A stretch of 64,000 nucleotides of DNA from Antilocapra americana (lineage: Eukaryota > Chordata > Mammalia > Artiodactyla > Antilocapridae). Numbering within the stretch: the first letter of the stretch is position 1; each line of letters opens with the position of its first letter. The DNA is taken from the NCBI GenBank assembly GCA_007570785.1, contig ML662465.1:5157902-5221901 (forward strand), in the 5' to 3' direction. The notes under the pieces were generated by a model that searched no databases, was not told the DNA's origin, and saw nothing but the letters and a program-made list of their open reading frames with translations. Both the position numbers and the translations under genes were made by a program. Shown here piece after piece: positions 31,301 to 41,837 of the stretch.

Positions 31301-33050
31301 AATTTTAAAAGGCTTCTTCCTCATCTTTTGATCTCAAAGCACAGAGTGAGAAATGCAAGTTCTCCTAGAAGTACTTGTTCCCTCAAGGTCAAAATTCTGG
31401 GGAAAAAAGAAGTATTTTAACAAGCTAGCTTTCTGTAATTGCACACGCAAAAAGTAACCAGTTTTGCAATTTCAAAACAAAATTTTCTCTAGAGTCTAAA
31501 GAGTATTGTAGCCATACAGTGTATAGAAAAAAATTCGTTTTCTGTAGTCATAGATTGATAGCTAAAATTTAGACCAGATAGTGCGCAAATTGACCCTTGA
31601 TAACAGGCTGATAAAATAAATAGCTCTTGCCCCAGCAGGAGTTGTCCCTCTGGGGAGGTGGGGGTCTTAGCTTGATAAGAGGAATCTAGAGGAGTAAGGG
31701 AACTTGCAAGAGTGGGCGAAGCTTGATTTCCCCCCTGAGAGTTGGGAGAAGTTAAAAGGGGATTATTTAGAATGTCAGAAGAGTTCTTTTGACTCCTCAG
31801 GCTTTTGATTATAGGAACCAGACAGAGCAGGATTATGATAAAGGGCCATTAAGTACTGAACACAAGGGGACCTCAGTCCACTTTCCCATCTTGTTGCAAT
31901 AAAGATCTAATTGTAACATAGTATTATAACCTAGAGACACACTTTCAGGCAATTTTTCCACCCCCTCCCCGCCCCCGCCACCAACTTAAATTAAAACCAG
32001 GCAATACTACAGTAAAACGAAGTTTTCCCTTTCTCAGTCCAACTGGCTTAGAAAAGGGATGCTCCCATGTTGAGCAACTTACCTACAACCAAGAACAGCA
32101 GTCCTAGAAATGAAGTCCAGCATTCTAAAAACGTCATTAGGACACCCTTGAAGGAGATTCAGAGCATCCTCTGAATTTCTTTAGCGTCCTGTTGACTGAT
32201 GGGATTTTGAGCATCTTCTACTCTCCCACCAATCCCTGGTCAGCTTCTCAGGTCGACCTGATCCCTTGGAACCAGTGCCAGTGCGTTGCTGGGGCCCTCC
32301 TTGAAGGGGATCTGCTGTAGCATTGCGATCTGCTTGAACGTGGCCGGCCCGTTAGACTGTCCATTGCAGTGTGTGGACTGCCAAGACCTGGAGTGAAGGG
32401 GTCTGATGGATGCCAAGAGGAGCCCTTGGAGAAGTTGGAGTTGGGCGCTACGTAAAATGCCATGGGGGTCAGGACCTGAGGACTGGGAGGTGGGAGTATT
32501 CCCAGAGGGGATTTTTGAACACAGAGCAAGGTGGGAGATTAAGCAGCAGAAGAACCCAAGTCGATCACCCTGCTTGTTCGGCCACCAAGGTGAAATTGGA
32601 AATCATCTGATGATTTTATCTGACACAGGCGACAGAGTCTGGCAGTGGCCGAAACACATTCCTAAAGAATGAGGTCCAGAAAATCCTTCCCTAGAAGGGC
32701 ACAGAGACAGGAATTGAGAAAGAGCACTAGTTGTGTGAGTAAGATGGGAAAGAAAAGCATAGTCAAGGGGTCCATACAGGACAGAGAGAGAGAGAGAACC
32801 CTTGGGCTCCTTCACGGTTGGAAATCACGTTTCCGCCAGGTCCCAAAAAACAGCATCAGCCATCAGCCAGGCATTATTTGAATCTGCACGTTCGGAGGGA
32901 TACTTCCTGTCACCCTCAATATGCGGGGAGCCGAAATGCAACAAGTGGAACAAGGTTCTGCCCTGTGGGTCTTCAAAAGAAAGAGAAGCAGAGAGCCAGA
33001 GAAAGAACACCAACTACTCACTGTGGTCAACTCTGGGGACTGGGGTAAGT
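31300..33050 (-). pseudogene. Endogenous retrovirus gag-like region (tentative)
   Basis: On the minus strand near 31850-31920 the reading MGKWTEVP, followed one frame away by MALYHNPALSG, resembles a conserved gag segment of class I proviruses. A GC-richer block at about 32240-32520 encodes a Pro/Ser-rich gag-like segment. Everything is frameshifted. The order gag (high coordinates), integrase end, env, LTR C (low coordinates) is consistent for a minus-strand provirus. Confidence 0.42.
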
Positions 33051-33832
33051 CCTGTGAAGGAAGGACTCTCACCTTTTGATCTTCTAGGCTTCTCAATTAT
33101 TTTAACTTTCACAAGGAGCATTCATGCATTTGAAATTTTAAATGAAGGATTTAAAAAAAAGCTGTATGTGAACTAATACCAGCCTAATGATGTTGGAAGA
33201 AAGGACCAGAAAAGGAGAGAAAACCAGCTGGGGGTTGCTGATGGCAGATGAGGGATTTGGCAGGTGAGGACTGAGGTGAGGGGTTGGCCAAAGGATGTGT
33301 GGTGTGAGGTGAGCTGGTCCAGGAACTGTACAGGTGGTGCAGTGTGTATGCTGCTGGAAATCAACAGCAGGAGCAACTCCTGATGGGGAGTTTTTAGGAA
33401 GCTCCTCCAGCCACCAGTAATCTTGTAAAGATGGGCCTGGATTCTTACTGGTCCTTGGGGGACCGAGGCTCGGGAGGTACATCTAATGGCAGCTCATTTT
33501 GGGGGCAGCCTTCCCCAAGAGGCAAAGTGCAGTGAGAAGGAAACTGCTCTCCACCCACCCACTCCCATCCTCAAAGTAAAACACACAGGTCCAAGCAAGA
33601 AGTGAGCAGAAAACCGGAAGGATGGAGGTAACAACAAAAGGTTAATTTAGCCAGACTGTGTTCCAATTCTCCTGACATCAGAAATCAACAAAGCACCCTT
33701 TTCATCACATCCGGACAACTGTTAATTGTATCTTTTATTGTGTTTTTTTAGTCTTTGCTAACTTGATTGGCCAAAAATCAGTCAACTGTGGCACAGTCGA
33801 CACTCTCTAAATTACCTGCTTACTCAGTTCCT
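33051..33832. other. No gene seen
   Basis: No supported coding region. It may hold the 5' end of the decayed provirus, but no LTR boundary, primer site or TATA/poly(A) pair is convincing. Confidence 0.35.
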
Positions 33833-34045
33833 TGGGCTTCTCTGGTTGCTCAGACAGTCAAGACTCCGCCTGCTTTGTGGGAGACCTGGGTTTGATCCCT
33901 GGGATAGGAAGATCCCCTGGAAGAGGGCGTGGCAACCCACTCCAGTATTCTTGCCTGGAGAATCCTCATGGACAGAGGAGCCTGGTGGGCTACAGTCCAT
34001 GGGGTCGCAAATAGTTGGACACGACTGAGCGACTAAGCACAGCAC
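33833..34045 (+). mobile_element. Bov-tA SINE, full length
   Basis: GGGCTTCTCTGGTTGCTCAG head, GGTTTGATCCC B-box near 33891, full body to CGACTGAGCGACTAAGCAC. One of the best-preserved plus-strand copies. Confidence 0.94.
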
Positions 34046-34084
34046 TCAGTTCCTAGAGGATCAGATAGTAACTTTCTTTAAAAA

Positions 34085-34425
34085 AAAATACTTTATTTTT
34101 TTAAATGTATTTATTCATTTTTATTTTGAGTTGCCCTGGATCTTCATTATGGTGCATGGGCTTTCTCTAGTTGTGGAAGCAGGAGCTCCTCTCTTAGTAG
34201 CAGTGCGGGGACTTCTCATTGTGGTGGCTTTTCTTGTTGCAGAGCAAGGGCACATGGGCTTCGGTAGTTGTGGCTCGAGGGCTCTAGACCGCAGGTTTAG
34301 TAGCTGTGGTACATGGGCTTTACTTGCTCCTCAGCAAGTAGAATCTTCCCAGACCAGGGGTCGAACTTGTGTCCTCTACATTTGCAGGCAGATTCTTACC
34401 CACTGTACCACCAGGGAAGTCCTAA
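34085..34425 (-). mobile_element. CHR-type SINE, full length
   Basis: Reverse CHR from the AT-rich tail to the mirrored CACCAGGGAAGTCC head, about 340 bases. Confidence 0.92.
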
Positions 34426-34437
34426 AAATCTTTTATT

Positions 34438-34620
34438 TTTTAAAATTTCTTTATTTGGCTACACCGGGTCTCAGTTGTGGCATGCAGAATCTTTAGTTGC
34501 AGCATTCGAGATCTTAACTGTGGCATGGGAGATCTTAGCTCCCCAAACAGGGATCAAACCCTGGCCCTCTGCTTTGGGAGCTTGGAGTCTTAGCCACTGA
34601 GCCACCAAAGAAGTCCCCAG
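34438..34620 (-). mobile_element. CHR-type SINE, shortened
   Basis: Second reverse CHR placed tail-to-head after the first, 180 bases, ending GAGCCACCAAAGAAGTCCCC. Confidence 0.9.
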
Positions 34621-34689
34621 ATGGTAGTTTTCATCTTTTCATTCCAAGCATGACCTGGGACTAATGAAGAAAAGAGCCATAACATTGTT

Positions 34690-34815
34690 GTTTTCTTGAT
34701 GTTAATATAATACAAAGAAATTTATATATGTATAGGTATAACTGAATCACTTTTCTGTACACCTGAAACTAACAAAACATTGTAAATCAACTATACTTCA
34801 ATATAAAAAAAAGAT
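34690..34815 (+). mobile_element. Old L1 3' terminus
   Basis: The familiar CTGTACACCTGAAACTAACA...ATTGTAAATCAACTATACTTC end followed by an A-run. Confidence 0.88.
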
Positions 34816-34829
34816 GAAGGGTTAGGCTA

Positions 34830-36078
34830 GTAAAATAATGCTTAAAATTCTCCAAGCCAGGCTTTAGCAATAGGTGACCCGTGAACTTTCAGATGTTCAA
34901 GCTAGTTTTAGAAAAGGCAGAGGAACCAGAGATCAAATTGCCAACATCCACTGGATCATCAAAAATCAAGAGAGTTCCAGAAAAACATCTATTTCTGCTT
35001 TATTGACTATGCCAAAGCCTTTGACTGTGTGGATCACAATAAACTGTGGGAAATTCTGAAAGAGATGGGCATATTAGACCACCTGACCTGCCTTTTGAGA
35101 AACCTGTGTGCAGGTCAGGAAGCAACAGTTAGAACTGGACATGGAACAACAGACTGGTTCCAAATAGGAAAAGGAGTACGTCAAGGCTGTATATTGTCAC
35201 CCTGCTTATTTAACTTATATGCAGAGTACATCATGAGAAACACTGGGCTGGAGGAAGCATAAGCTGGAATCAAGATTGCCGGGAGAAATATCAATAACCT
35301 CAGATATGCAGATGACACCACTTTTATGGCAGAAACTGAAGAACTAAACAGCTTCTTGATAAAAGTGAAAGAGGAGAGTGAAAAAGTTGGCTTAAAGCTC
35401 AACATTCAGAAAACTAAGATCATGGCATCTGTTCCCATCACTTCATGGCAGATAGATGGGGAAACAGTGGCTGATTTTATTTTTCTGGGCTCCAAAATCA
35501 CTGCAGATGGTGACTGCAGGCATGAAACTAAAAGATGCTTACTCCTTGGAAGGAAAATTATGACCAACCTAGATAGCATATTAAAAAGCAGAGACATTAT
35601 TTTGCCAACAAAGGTCGGTCTAGTCAAGGCTATGGTTTTTCCAGTGGTCATGTATGGATGTGAGAGTTGGACTATAAAGAAAGCTGAGCACTGAAGAATT
35701 GATGCTTTTGAACTGTGGTGTTGGAGAAGACTCTTGAGAGTCCCTTGGACTGCAAGGAGATCCAACCAGTCCATCCTAAAGGAGATCAGTCCTGGGTGTT
35801 CATTGGAAGGACTGATGTTGAAGCTGAAACTCCAATACTTTGGCCACCTCATGCAAAGAGCTGACTCATTGGAAAAGCCCCTGATGCTGGGAAGGATTGG
35901 AGGCAGAAGGAGAAGGGGACAACAGAGGATGAGACCGCTGGATGGCATCATCAACTCGATAGCCGTGGGTTTGGGTGGACTCCAGGAGTTGGTGATGGAC
36001 AGGGAGGCCTGGTGTGCTGCGGTTCATGGGGTCTCAAGGAGTCGGACACAACTGAGCGACTGAACTGAACTGAAGCAT
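34830..36078 (+). mobile_element. BovB (RTE) LINE, RT to 3' end
   Basis: About 1.25 kb, the least diverged BovB in the window. RT blocks FRKGRGTRDQIAN (34905), KGVRQGCILSPCLFNLY (35170) and YADDTT (YADD at 35305-35316) are present, then the C-terminal region and the ACTGAGCGACTGAACTGAACTGA end. It is split among frames 34874-35059, 35029-35262, 35326-35694 and 35734-36063, so it is not functional. Confidence 0.95.
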
Positions 36079-36390
36079 TTTCTGCATTGGTTTAGGGACC
36101 GTGAAACTGTGACTCCAAGGCCCACAATAATTCAAATTCAGGTATAACACAGTTGGTAATCAGCTCCTATCATCACTAAAGTTTCATTCAGGTTATTTCA
36201 TTAACACTGCAAAATAACAACCCTGCTGTTAATATAATCAAATTGGAGGACCTACATTGGAGTCGGATTTTCTAGTCTGAGATGCTTCCACCAGGGGGCG
36301 TCGCTAGACCTCTGAGAGAGAGTCGAAGAGAAGGAGAACTCCAGGGAGAGGATCGAGTGCCTTCGCCGTCAGGATCTACAACCTGTGCTC
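36079..36390. other. No gene seen
   Basis: Short unassigned stretch. Confidence 0.4.
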
Positions 36391-36575
36391 AGTGGGCCAA
36401 AGTGTGCCACTGTGTAAATAAAGTTTTATTGAAGCCCAATCGTGCACATACATTAACGTTTGTCTCTGGCGGCCTTCACACCATAATGGAAGAGTTGAAT
36501 AGTAAATACAATGACAAAAGTATTTACTACCTCTTCCTTTACAGATAAAGCTTGCTGAGCCCATTCTAATGCTCA
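36391..36575 (+). mobile_element. Ancient DNA-transposon-like repeat (hAT-like, tentative)
   Basis: GTGTAAATAAAGTTTTATTGAAGCCCAATCG, then GTCTCTGGCGGCCTTCACACCATAATGG, is a common mammal-wide repeat text ending in a paraphrase of TTTGCCGACCCC. Family named from memory only. Confidence 0.45.
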
Positions 36576-36639
36576 CTAGAAATGGTTTAGGACACTTACT
36601 CATCCGAGAAGGAGCTACCTCAATGGGTGTAGGGCAGCA

Positions 36640-36805
36640 TCACACCCACTTTTGTGGTGTGTACCCTTATTGTCCCCACTTTACTGAGGCACAGAGAAGG
36701 CAAAAAAAAAAAAAAAATTCCCTGACAATAATTGTTGGAACTAAGATTTGAAACCAGATCGTCTGGTCCTAAAAGCTGCTTGCTTGACCACCACCTACAA
36801 GCTGG
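36640..36805 (-). mobile_element. MIR SINE
   Basis: CCCCACTTTACTGAGGCACAGAGAAGG, then GAACTAAGATTTGAAACCAGATCGTCTGG and GCTTGACCACC, is reverse MIR interrupted by an A-run. Confidence 0.7.
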
Positions 36806-36859
36806 GCCTCCTAAAAGTTCTCAGAAGGGGAAAACAGAAACCAAAATAAGCCACATACA

Positions 36860-37200
36860 AAGATTCATAATTTTCAATAGCAACACAGAAAGGCAGACAA
36901 AAAAGGAAGCAGCGCATTCAAATTTTTGAATCCAAAAAGTATTTTCAACCTAAAATTCTAGACCCTGATATTTTACAATCAAATATAAGGGTGGAATAAA
37001 GACAGTATCCATCATACAAACTCTCAAAATAATTTCCCTCAATGCACTCTTTCTTAGGATGCCACTGAATAGTATACTCTACCAAAATGAGAAATTAAAA
37101 TCATAAAGAGGAAAACAGAGATCTAGGGAAAAAGGAAAGAGAATTTCTTGGATGAGGGTAAAAGGAATTCCAGTGTACTTCAGGCACAAGGAGAGTCTGT
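36860..37200 (+). mobile_element. Ancient LINE remnant
   Basis: AAAGTATTTTCAACCTAAAATTCTAGACCCTG and GGTGGAATAAAGACAG... follow a text seen in old L1-related repeats. No frame. Confidence 0.45.
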
Positions 37201-37239
37201 TCAGACTGAAACAAGAAAGCAAGGGAGCCTCCCAGGTGG

Positions 37240-37765
37240 GAGGTTGCATTAGTTAAACAACGCTGGGCAACAACCCCAAAGGTTAACAGCTTAAAACAAC
37301 AAACATTAATTATCTCATAGTTTCTAAGGGTCGAAAATCTGCTTCTGGTTCAGGGTCTTTGATGAGATGGTAATCCAGCCAAAGCTGCAGTCATTCGAAG
37401 ACTTCACAGGAGCTAAAGGATCTGCCCATTCATGTGGGTGCCTGGCAAGGGTCCTGAGTTATTTACTTGTCCTGTGGGCCTCTCCAGAAAGGCCACTTGC
37501 CACATGGGAGCTGGTTTCCTCTAAAGTGATTGATCCAGCAAAGAAGCGGAGAGAGCCCAGGACAGAAGCCATAATGTCTCTTATACTCTAACCTTGGCAC
37601 TAACATACCATCACTTCTGAAGTATTCTATCAGTCACCAGAGACCAACCCTTATATAAGGTGGGAGAAGACCACACTGGATGTGGATATCAAGAGTCAGG
37701 GATCCCTGAGGCCATCTTGGAGGCTGGCAACTACAGAAGTGTTCCCTTTACTGTGTATTGTCTGT
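37240..37765. mobile_element. Ancient mammalian repeat (family not named)
   Basis: TTAACAGCTTAAAACAACAAACATTAATTATCTCATAGTTTC near 37283, then CCAGCCAAAGCTGCAGTCATTC and CACATGGGAGCTGG, follow a known interspersed element whose name I cannot fix. Confidence 0.5.
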
Positions 37766-37869
37766 GAGTTGAGTGTAACTCAACTCAGTGGTGAAAAACA
37801 TCTAACTATGCACATGAGTTTGGGGGGTCAGGAATTCAGACAGGGCACAGAGGGGTTGGCTTGTCTCTG

Positions 37870-38900
37870 CTACCCAATGTCTAGAGCTGGAAGACTCAAA
37901 GTGTTGTTGAGTCCAAGCTCACTCTGCTCACTGCATGAAAGACCAATAAATCCAAGAGATGAGGTGTTGAGGCAACGACTACAACTTGATTTTTTTAATA
38001 ATATTTTTTATTTATTTATCGCTGTGCTGAGTCTTCCTTGCTGCGCAGGCATTTCTCTATTGTGGCCAGTGGGGGCTACTCCCCAGTCACAGTACACAGG
38101 CTTCTCTTGCTGCAGAGCACAGGCTCTAGGGTGCATGGGCTTCAGTAGTTGCAGCATGTGGGTTCAGTAGTTTCAGCTCCCAGGCTCCAGAGCACAGCCT
38201 CAATAGTTGGGGTACACAGGCTTTGTTGCTCCACAGCATGTAGGATCCTCCCAAATCAGGGACTGAACCTGTATCTCCTACATTGACAGCATTGACAGGC
38301 AGATTCTTTACCACTGAGACAGTAGGGAAGCCCAAAGCAAGGAGTGTGACTTTACTCAGGAAGCCAGCTGACAGAGAAGATGGCAGACTAATGTCTCAAA
38401 ATAACCATCTAATTGAGGGTCTGGATGGCAGGTTCTTTTATAGAACTGAGAGGGAGATGAGGAGAGGAAGTAAAGTACAAAGGTCATAAGACTCGCAGGT
38501 ATCTCCTGGAATGACCAGCCTTGAGGAAGGAATGTGCTCATTTCTTTTCGGCAGGCTTGAACAGGTGGGCAGCATCAGATTGTCTCTGTGAGCTGAATGA
38601 AAAGAATTTTAGTTTAACAGTCAGGCAGAGAACCCTGCTTCTCTGAGGTAAGGCATTATGTATGATTACAATAGCAAAAGCAGTGATAAGCAAAGGTTAA
38701 AGTTCAAGAAACAGATCCCACATGGAGTCACAACTGGCTCACAGTCTCACAGAAGCCTGAGGGCTGTAATTATCTGAGGGGTCATTTACTTACCTGTCTG
38801 GTGGTTGATGCTGGCTGTCAGCTGGGGGTCTCGGCCCTCACTCCGTGCTCTGCCCATCTGGGCCAGTTTGGGCTTTCTCTCAGTAGTGACTAGCTTCGAA
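37870..38900 (-). mobile_element. Retroviral LTR remnant E, split by a SINE
   Basis: GACTTTACTCAGGAAGCCAGCTGAC and GAAGATGGCAGACTAATGTCTCAAAATAACC near 38350-38410, plus CCAATAAATCC upstream at 37945, follow a ruminant LTR text in reverse. The CHR SINE at 37988-38334 divides it. Right boundary unclear. Confidence 0.5.
37988..38334 (-). mobile_element. CHR-type SINE, full length
   Basis: Reverse CHR with TTTATTTATTTATCGCTGTGC tail and the mirrored GGGAAGCCC head. Inserted in LTR remnant E. Confidence 0.92.
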
Positions 38901-38989
38901 GAGCAAGAGCCTTAAGAGAGACAGCCAGGCAGAAAACAAGCTGTCTTTTTATGTCCTGGTGTCGAAAACCACACAGTGTCACTCCTACC

Positions 38990-39145
38990 ACAATCTGTCA
39001 CAGTAATCACAGGCTCCCGTCCAGGTTCAAGAAAAGTCAGATAGTCATTGCCTTTGATGTGGAATGAAAAGATTCTGGAAGAGCTTGTGGGAGAGGAAAT
39101 ATTGCTGTGGCCAGTTTTGCAAAATACAATTGACTGCAGAGGTCA
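38990..39145. mobile_element. Ancient repeat scrap
   Basis: TCACAGTAATCACAGGCTCCCGTCCAGGTTCAAG and GGAAATATTGCTGTGGCCAG are remnants of an old mammalian repeat. Confidence 0.45.
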
Positions 39146-39507
39146 TGGGAAGGTGGAGGCCAAGTGATAAATTACCTGCTGTGCTTGAAGGTGAAGATAG
39201 GGCTGAGAAGCTGTTGATGTAGGCAGAACTGGTGATGAGTGTGCTGAAAACAAAGTAAAATAAAGGGATTATTCACTCCAGGGAAAACAAAAACTTATAT
39301 GAGAAGGAAAGGGAAGCATAGTACATTACATGGGTCAGCTTATATGGCATTTCTATTGCCATACTAGTGTAAACACTAAACATAGATTTAACCAAACCTT
39401 GTGCTGTGACGAGGTTAAAGATGGGAGTGGAAATGAAGAGTGTGTAAAAGAATTAAATCCTGTATATTAGGAAATCAATAAGTAATGTTGTGATATGGTA
39501 ATATCAT
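39146..39507. other. No gene seen
   Basis: Unassigned sequence before a BovB fragment. Confidence 0.4.
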
Positions 39508-40005
39508 CAGTTCCGTTCAGTTTAGTCACTAAATGCTGTCTGACTCTTTGCGATCCCATGGACTGCAGCACACCAGGCTTCCCTGTACTTTACCAACTCG
39601 CTGAGCTTGTTCAAACTCATGTCCATCGAGTTAGTGATGCCATCCAGCCATCTCATCCTCTGTCAGCCCCTTCTCCTCCTGCCTTCAGTCTTTCCCAACA
39701 TCAGGGTCTTTTCCAATGAGTCTGTTCTTCATACCAGGTGGCCAAAGTATTAGAGTTTCAGCCTCAGCCTCAATCCTTCCAATGAATATTCAGGACTAAT
39801 TTCCTTTAGGATTGACTGCTTTGATCTCTTGCAGTCTAAGGGACTCTCAAGAGTCTTCTCCAACACCACAGTTCAAAAGCATTAATTCTTCGGTGCTCAG
39901 CTTTCTTTATAGTCCAACTCCCACTTCCATACATGACTACTAGAAAAACCATAGCTTTGTCTAGATGGACCTTTGTCAGCAAAGTAATGTCTCTGCTTTT
40001 TATGA
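39508..40005 (-). mobile_element. BovB (RTE) 3' fragment with target duplication
   Basis: Reverse BovB terminus and C-terminal region. The phrase TGATATGGTAATATCATmatches on both sides: at 39490-39506 and 40002-40018, so a target duplication of about 17 bases is likely. Confidence 0.93.
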
Positions 40006-40029
40006 TATGGTAATATCATAAGAAATAGA

Positions 40030-40178
40030 TATTTGGAAACTCCCCTAGGGTCCATCCAGTGGTTAAGAATTTGCTTTGCAATGCACAAGATGAGAGCTCA
40101 CTCCTTGGTCAAGGAACTAAGATCCCACAAGCCACAGAGCAACTAAGCCCAAGTGCCACAATAATAGTGAAGGCTGCC
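40030..40178 (+). mobile_element. CHR-type SINE, left part
   Basis: Diverged CHR from GGAAACTCCCCTAGGGTCCATCC to GAAGGCTGCC. It resumes at 41261 after the LTR. Confidence 0.85.
40173..40178 (+). repeat. 6-bp target duplication, left of solo LTR
   Basis: GCTGCC, repeated at 41255-41260 directly after the LTR's terminal CA. Confidence 0.85.
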
Positions 40179-41083
40179 TGCTGGGAGCCGTCAGGATGCC
40201 CCTTCACAAGGTCAGGAGACTGAGAAGGAAACTGCAAAGCGGATTTTCCTTCGGGGCATCCCAAGGCAAGGCCCCTCCTGGTATTTTTCTTGGGAAGTTC
40301 TGTTTATGCTCATCCGTTTATGTTTTAGCTCATCTCAGGTCAGTCCCAGTTAGAAAAAATTCATCCTGAAATAATTCCCTCAGACCTTATTTCCCTCGGA
40401 GGATCGGGGAAGGCAGATTCCCTTTCCTGAGGACAAAGGAAGAATAAGGGACATTTAAATAGATTACTATACCTCCTACTAGTTACTGGGGAGTTTACCA
40501 AGAGTTCTCTGAGGGTCATGGCAAAGCCACCACCAGAAGGGCTCGTACTTGGGTCACCTTTCCACATTCCACTCCCCCAACCACTCCACAGAGGAGGCTC
40601 CCTTCCTTGAAAAAACCAGGCTGGAATGGGACTTAGGAATGCTCATAACTGTGGCCAGCATAGTTGGAGACACTGAATGCTTTAGGATAGTGTAGACAAG
40701 GGAGTTCATTTTAGTAGTTGTAAGGTTAATAGGGTTTCATTGTTAAAGTAGTGCTGCTAAACTGTCTCTTTGTCCTCTTTTCTCTTTCCTTGTAAAAACC
40801 AAAATAGGTTAATAGAATAAAACAGTTTCAAGCTTAAGCCCCTCTCTCTAGCTTCTACATAGTTGCACCTAATAAGAGAAATGTAACCTTTCTACTTAGA
40901 TTGATTTACTTATCTGAAGTATGCTGGAGACATTCAAATGGTAAACATACTATTGTTAAGTCTAATTATGCAGAAATCCGAACTTTTGCAAGGAAAATGA
41001 GCTTAATGTTAAAGTTGTTGATGGTAGGCAGAAAACAAAAGATTGTATAGAATAATTGTGATGTAATGGGGATGTTTTTTGGC

Positions 41084-41089
41084 TATAAA
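41084..41089 (+). promoter_or_regulatory. TATA box of the solo LTR
   Basis: TATAAA in GGCTATAAAACTG, positioned correctly before the LTR polyadenylation signal. Whether it is active is unknown. Confidence 0.7.
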
Positions 41090-41148
41090 ACTGTAAACTA
41101 ACGAAATTAAAGTGAGAGACTTCTCCATCACCCCACAAAACTAACAGC

Positions 41149-41154
41149 AATAAA
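41149..41154 (+). terminator. Polyadenylation signal of the solo LTR
   Basis: AATAAA in CAGCAATAAAGAG, about 100 bases before the LTR end. Confidence 0.75.
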
Positions 41155-41260
41155 GAGAGACTGCTTCATCACCACACATCGACTCAGCTCAGTTCTTCCG
41201 CCGACGCCACTCATCCCTCAAGACCCCCGGACCCGCTGGGGCTGGACCCCGGCAGCTGCC

Positions 41261-41380
41261 TGCTCTGGAGCCCACGCACCACAACTAGAGAGTCCATGCA
41301 CTGTAGTGAAAGATCCCACATGATGCAACTAAGACCCAACACAGCCAAATAAATAACGAATAAAATTTAAAAATAATAGA
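41261..41380 (+). mobile_element. CHR-type SINE, right part
   Basis: Continues the SINE of 40030-40178: TCTGGAGCCCACGCACCACAACTAGAG body and AAATAAATAACGAATAAAATTTAAA tail. Confidence 0.88.
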
Positions 41381-41459
41381 AGAAATACATATTTGGTCTT
41401 CATCCCCAGTTCCTGGCACAGAGTTCCTAAAACCCTCAAAATACCCTGAGTGATTAGAT

Positions 41460-41837
41460 AAATGAAGTGTCTTTTGTTGTTCATAATAAGAGTTTATGCA
41501 AATAAGGTGACTCAGTGGGCCCCTAAATGGGTTTCAAATGGCAGCTGGTTGCTGGAGAAGCCAACCGTGGGATTAAAGGGTTAGAATTAAAGGATTAAAA
41601 GTTGGGATCTCTCCTGACCTCTAGGAAAGGGAAAGGAGCTGGGGATTGAGTTAATCACTAACAGCCTGTGATTTAATCAATCATGCCGCCACAAAAACCC
41701 TAAGCAATGGTTTTTGGAGAGCTTCCGGGCTGGTGAACACACCAAGGTGCTGGGAAGGGGGCGTGTCTGCAGCTTTACAGCCCTTGACTTTGTTGCCCCA
41801 GGCCTTGCTCTGTACATCTCTTTCATTTGTCTGTTCC
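41460..41837 (+). mobile_element. Ancient mammalian LTR-like repeat, left part
   Basis: GATTTAATCAATCATGCC, GGAGAGCTTCCGGGCTGGTGAACAC and CATCTCTTTCATTTGTCTGTTCCT follow an old interspersed repeat whose text resumes at 43030 (GTTGTATCC) after the BovB insertion. Confidence 0.65.

Larger units (their letters stand above)
40179..41254 (+). mobile_element. Solo LTR of an endogenous retrovirus, 1076 bp
   Basis: Complete LTR beginning TGCTGGGAGCC and ending GACCCCGGCA, so TG...CA ends, with a 6-bp duplication as made by class II (ERVK-type) integrases. It has a TATA box at 41084-41089 and an AATAAA at 41149-41154 about 60 bases downstream, then a short U5. No internal region. A solo LTR arises by recombination between the two LTRs of a provirus. 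Flanking CHR SINE halves join perfectly when it is removed. Confidence 0.92.

Noticed and set aside
32240..32700. GC-rich block with frames on both strands as a host exon
   Set aside because: No splice context or known family. Position within a minus-strand provirus makes gag remnant the simpler reading, though unproven.
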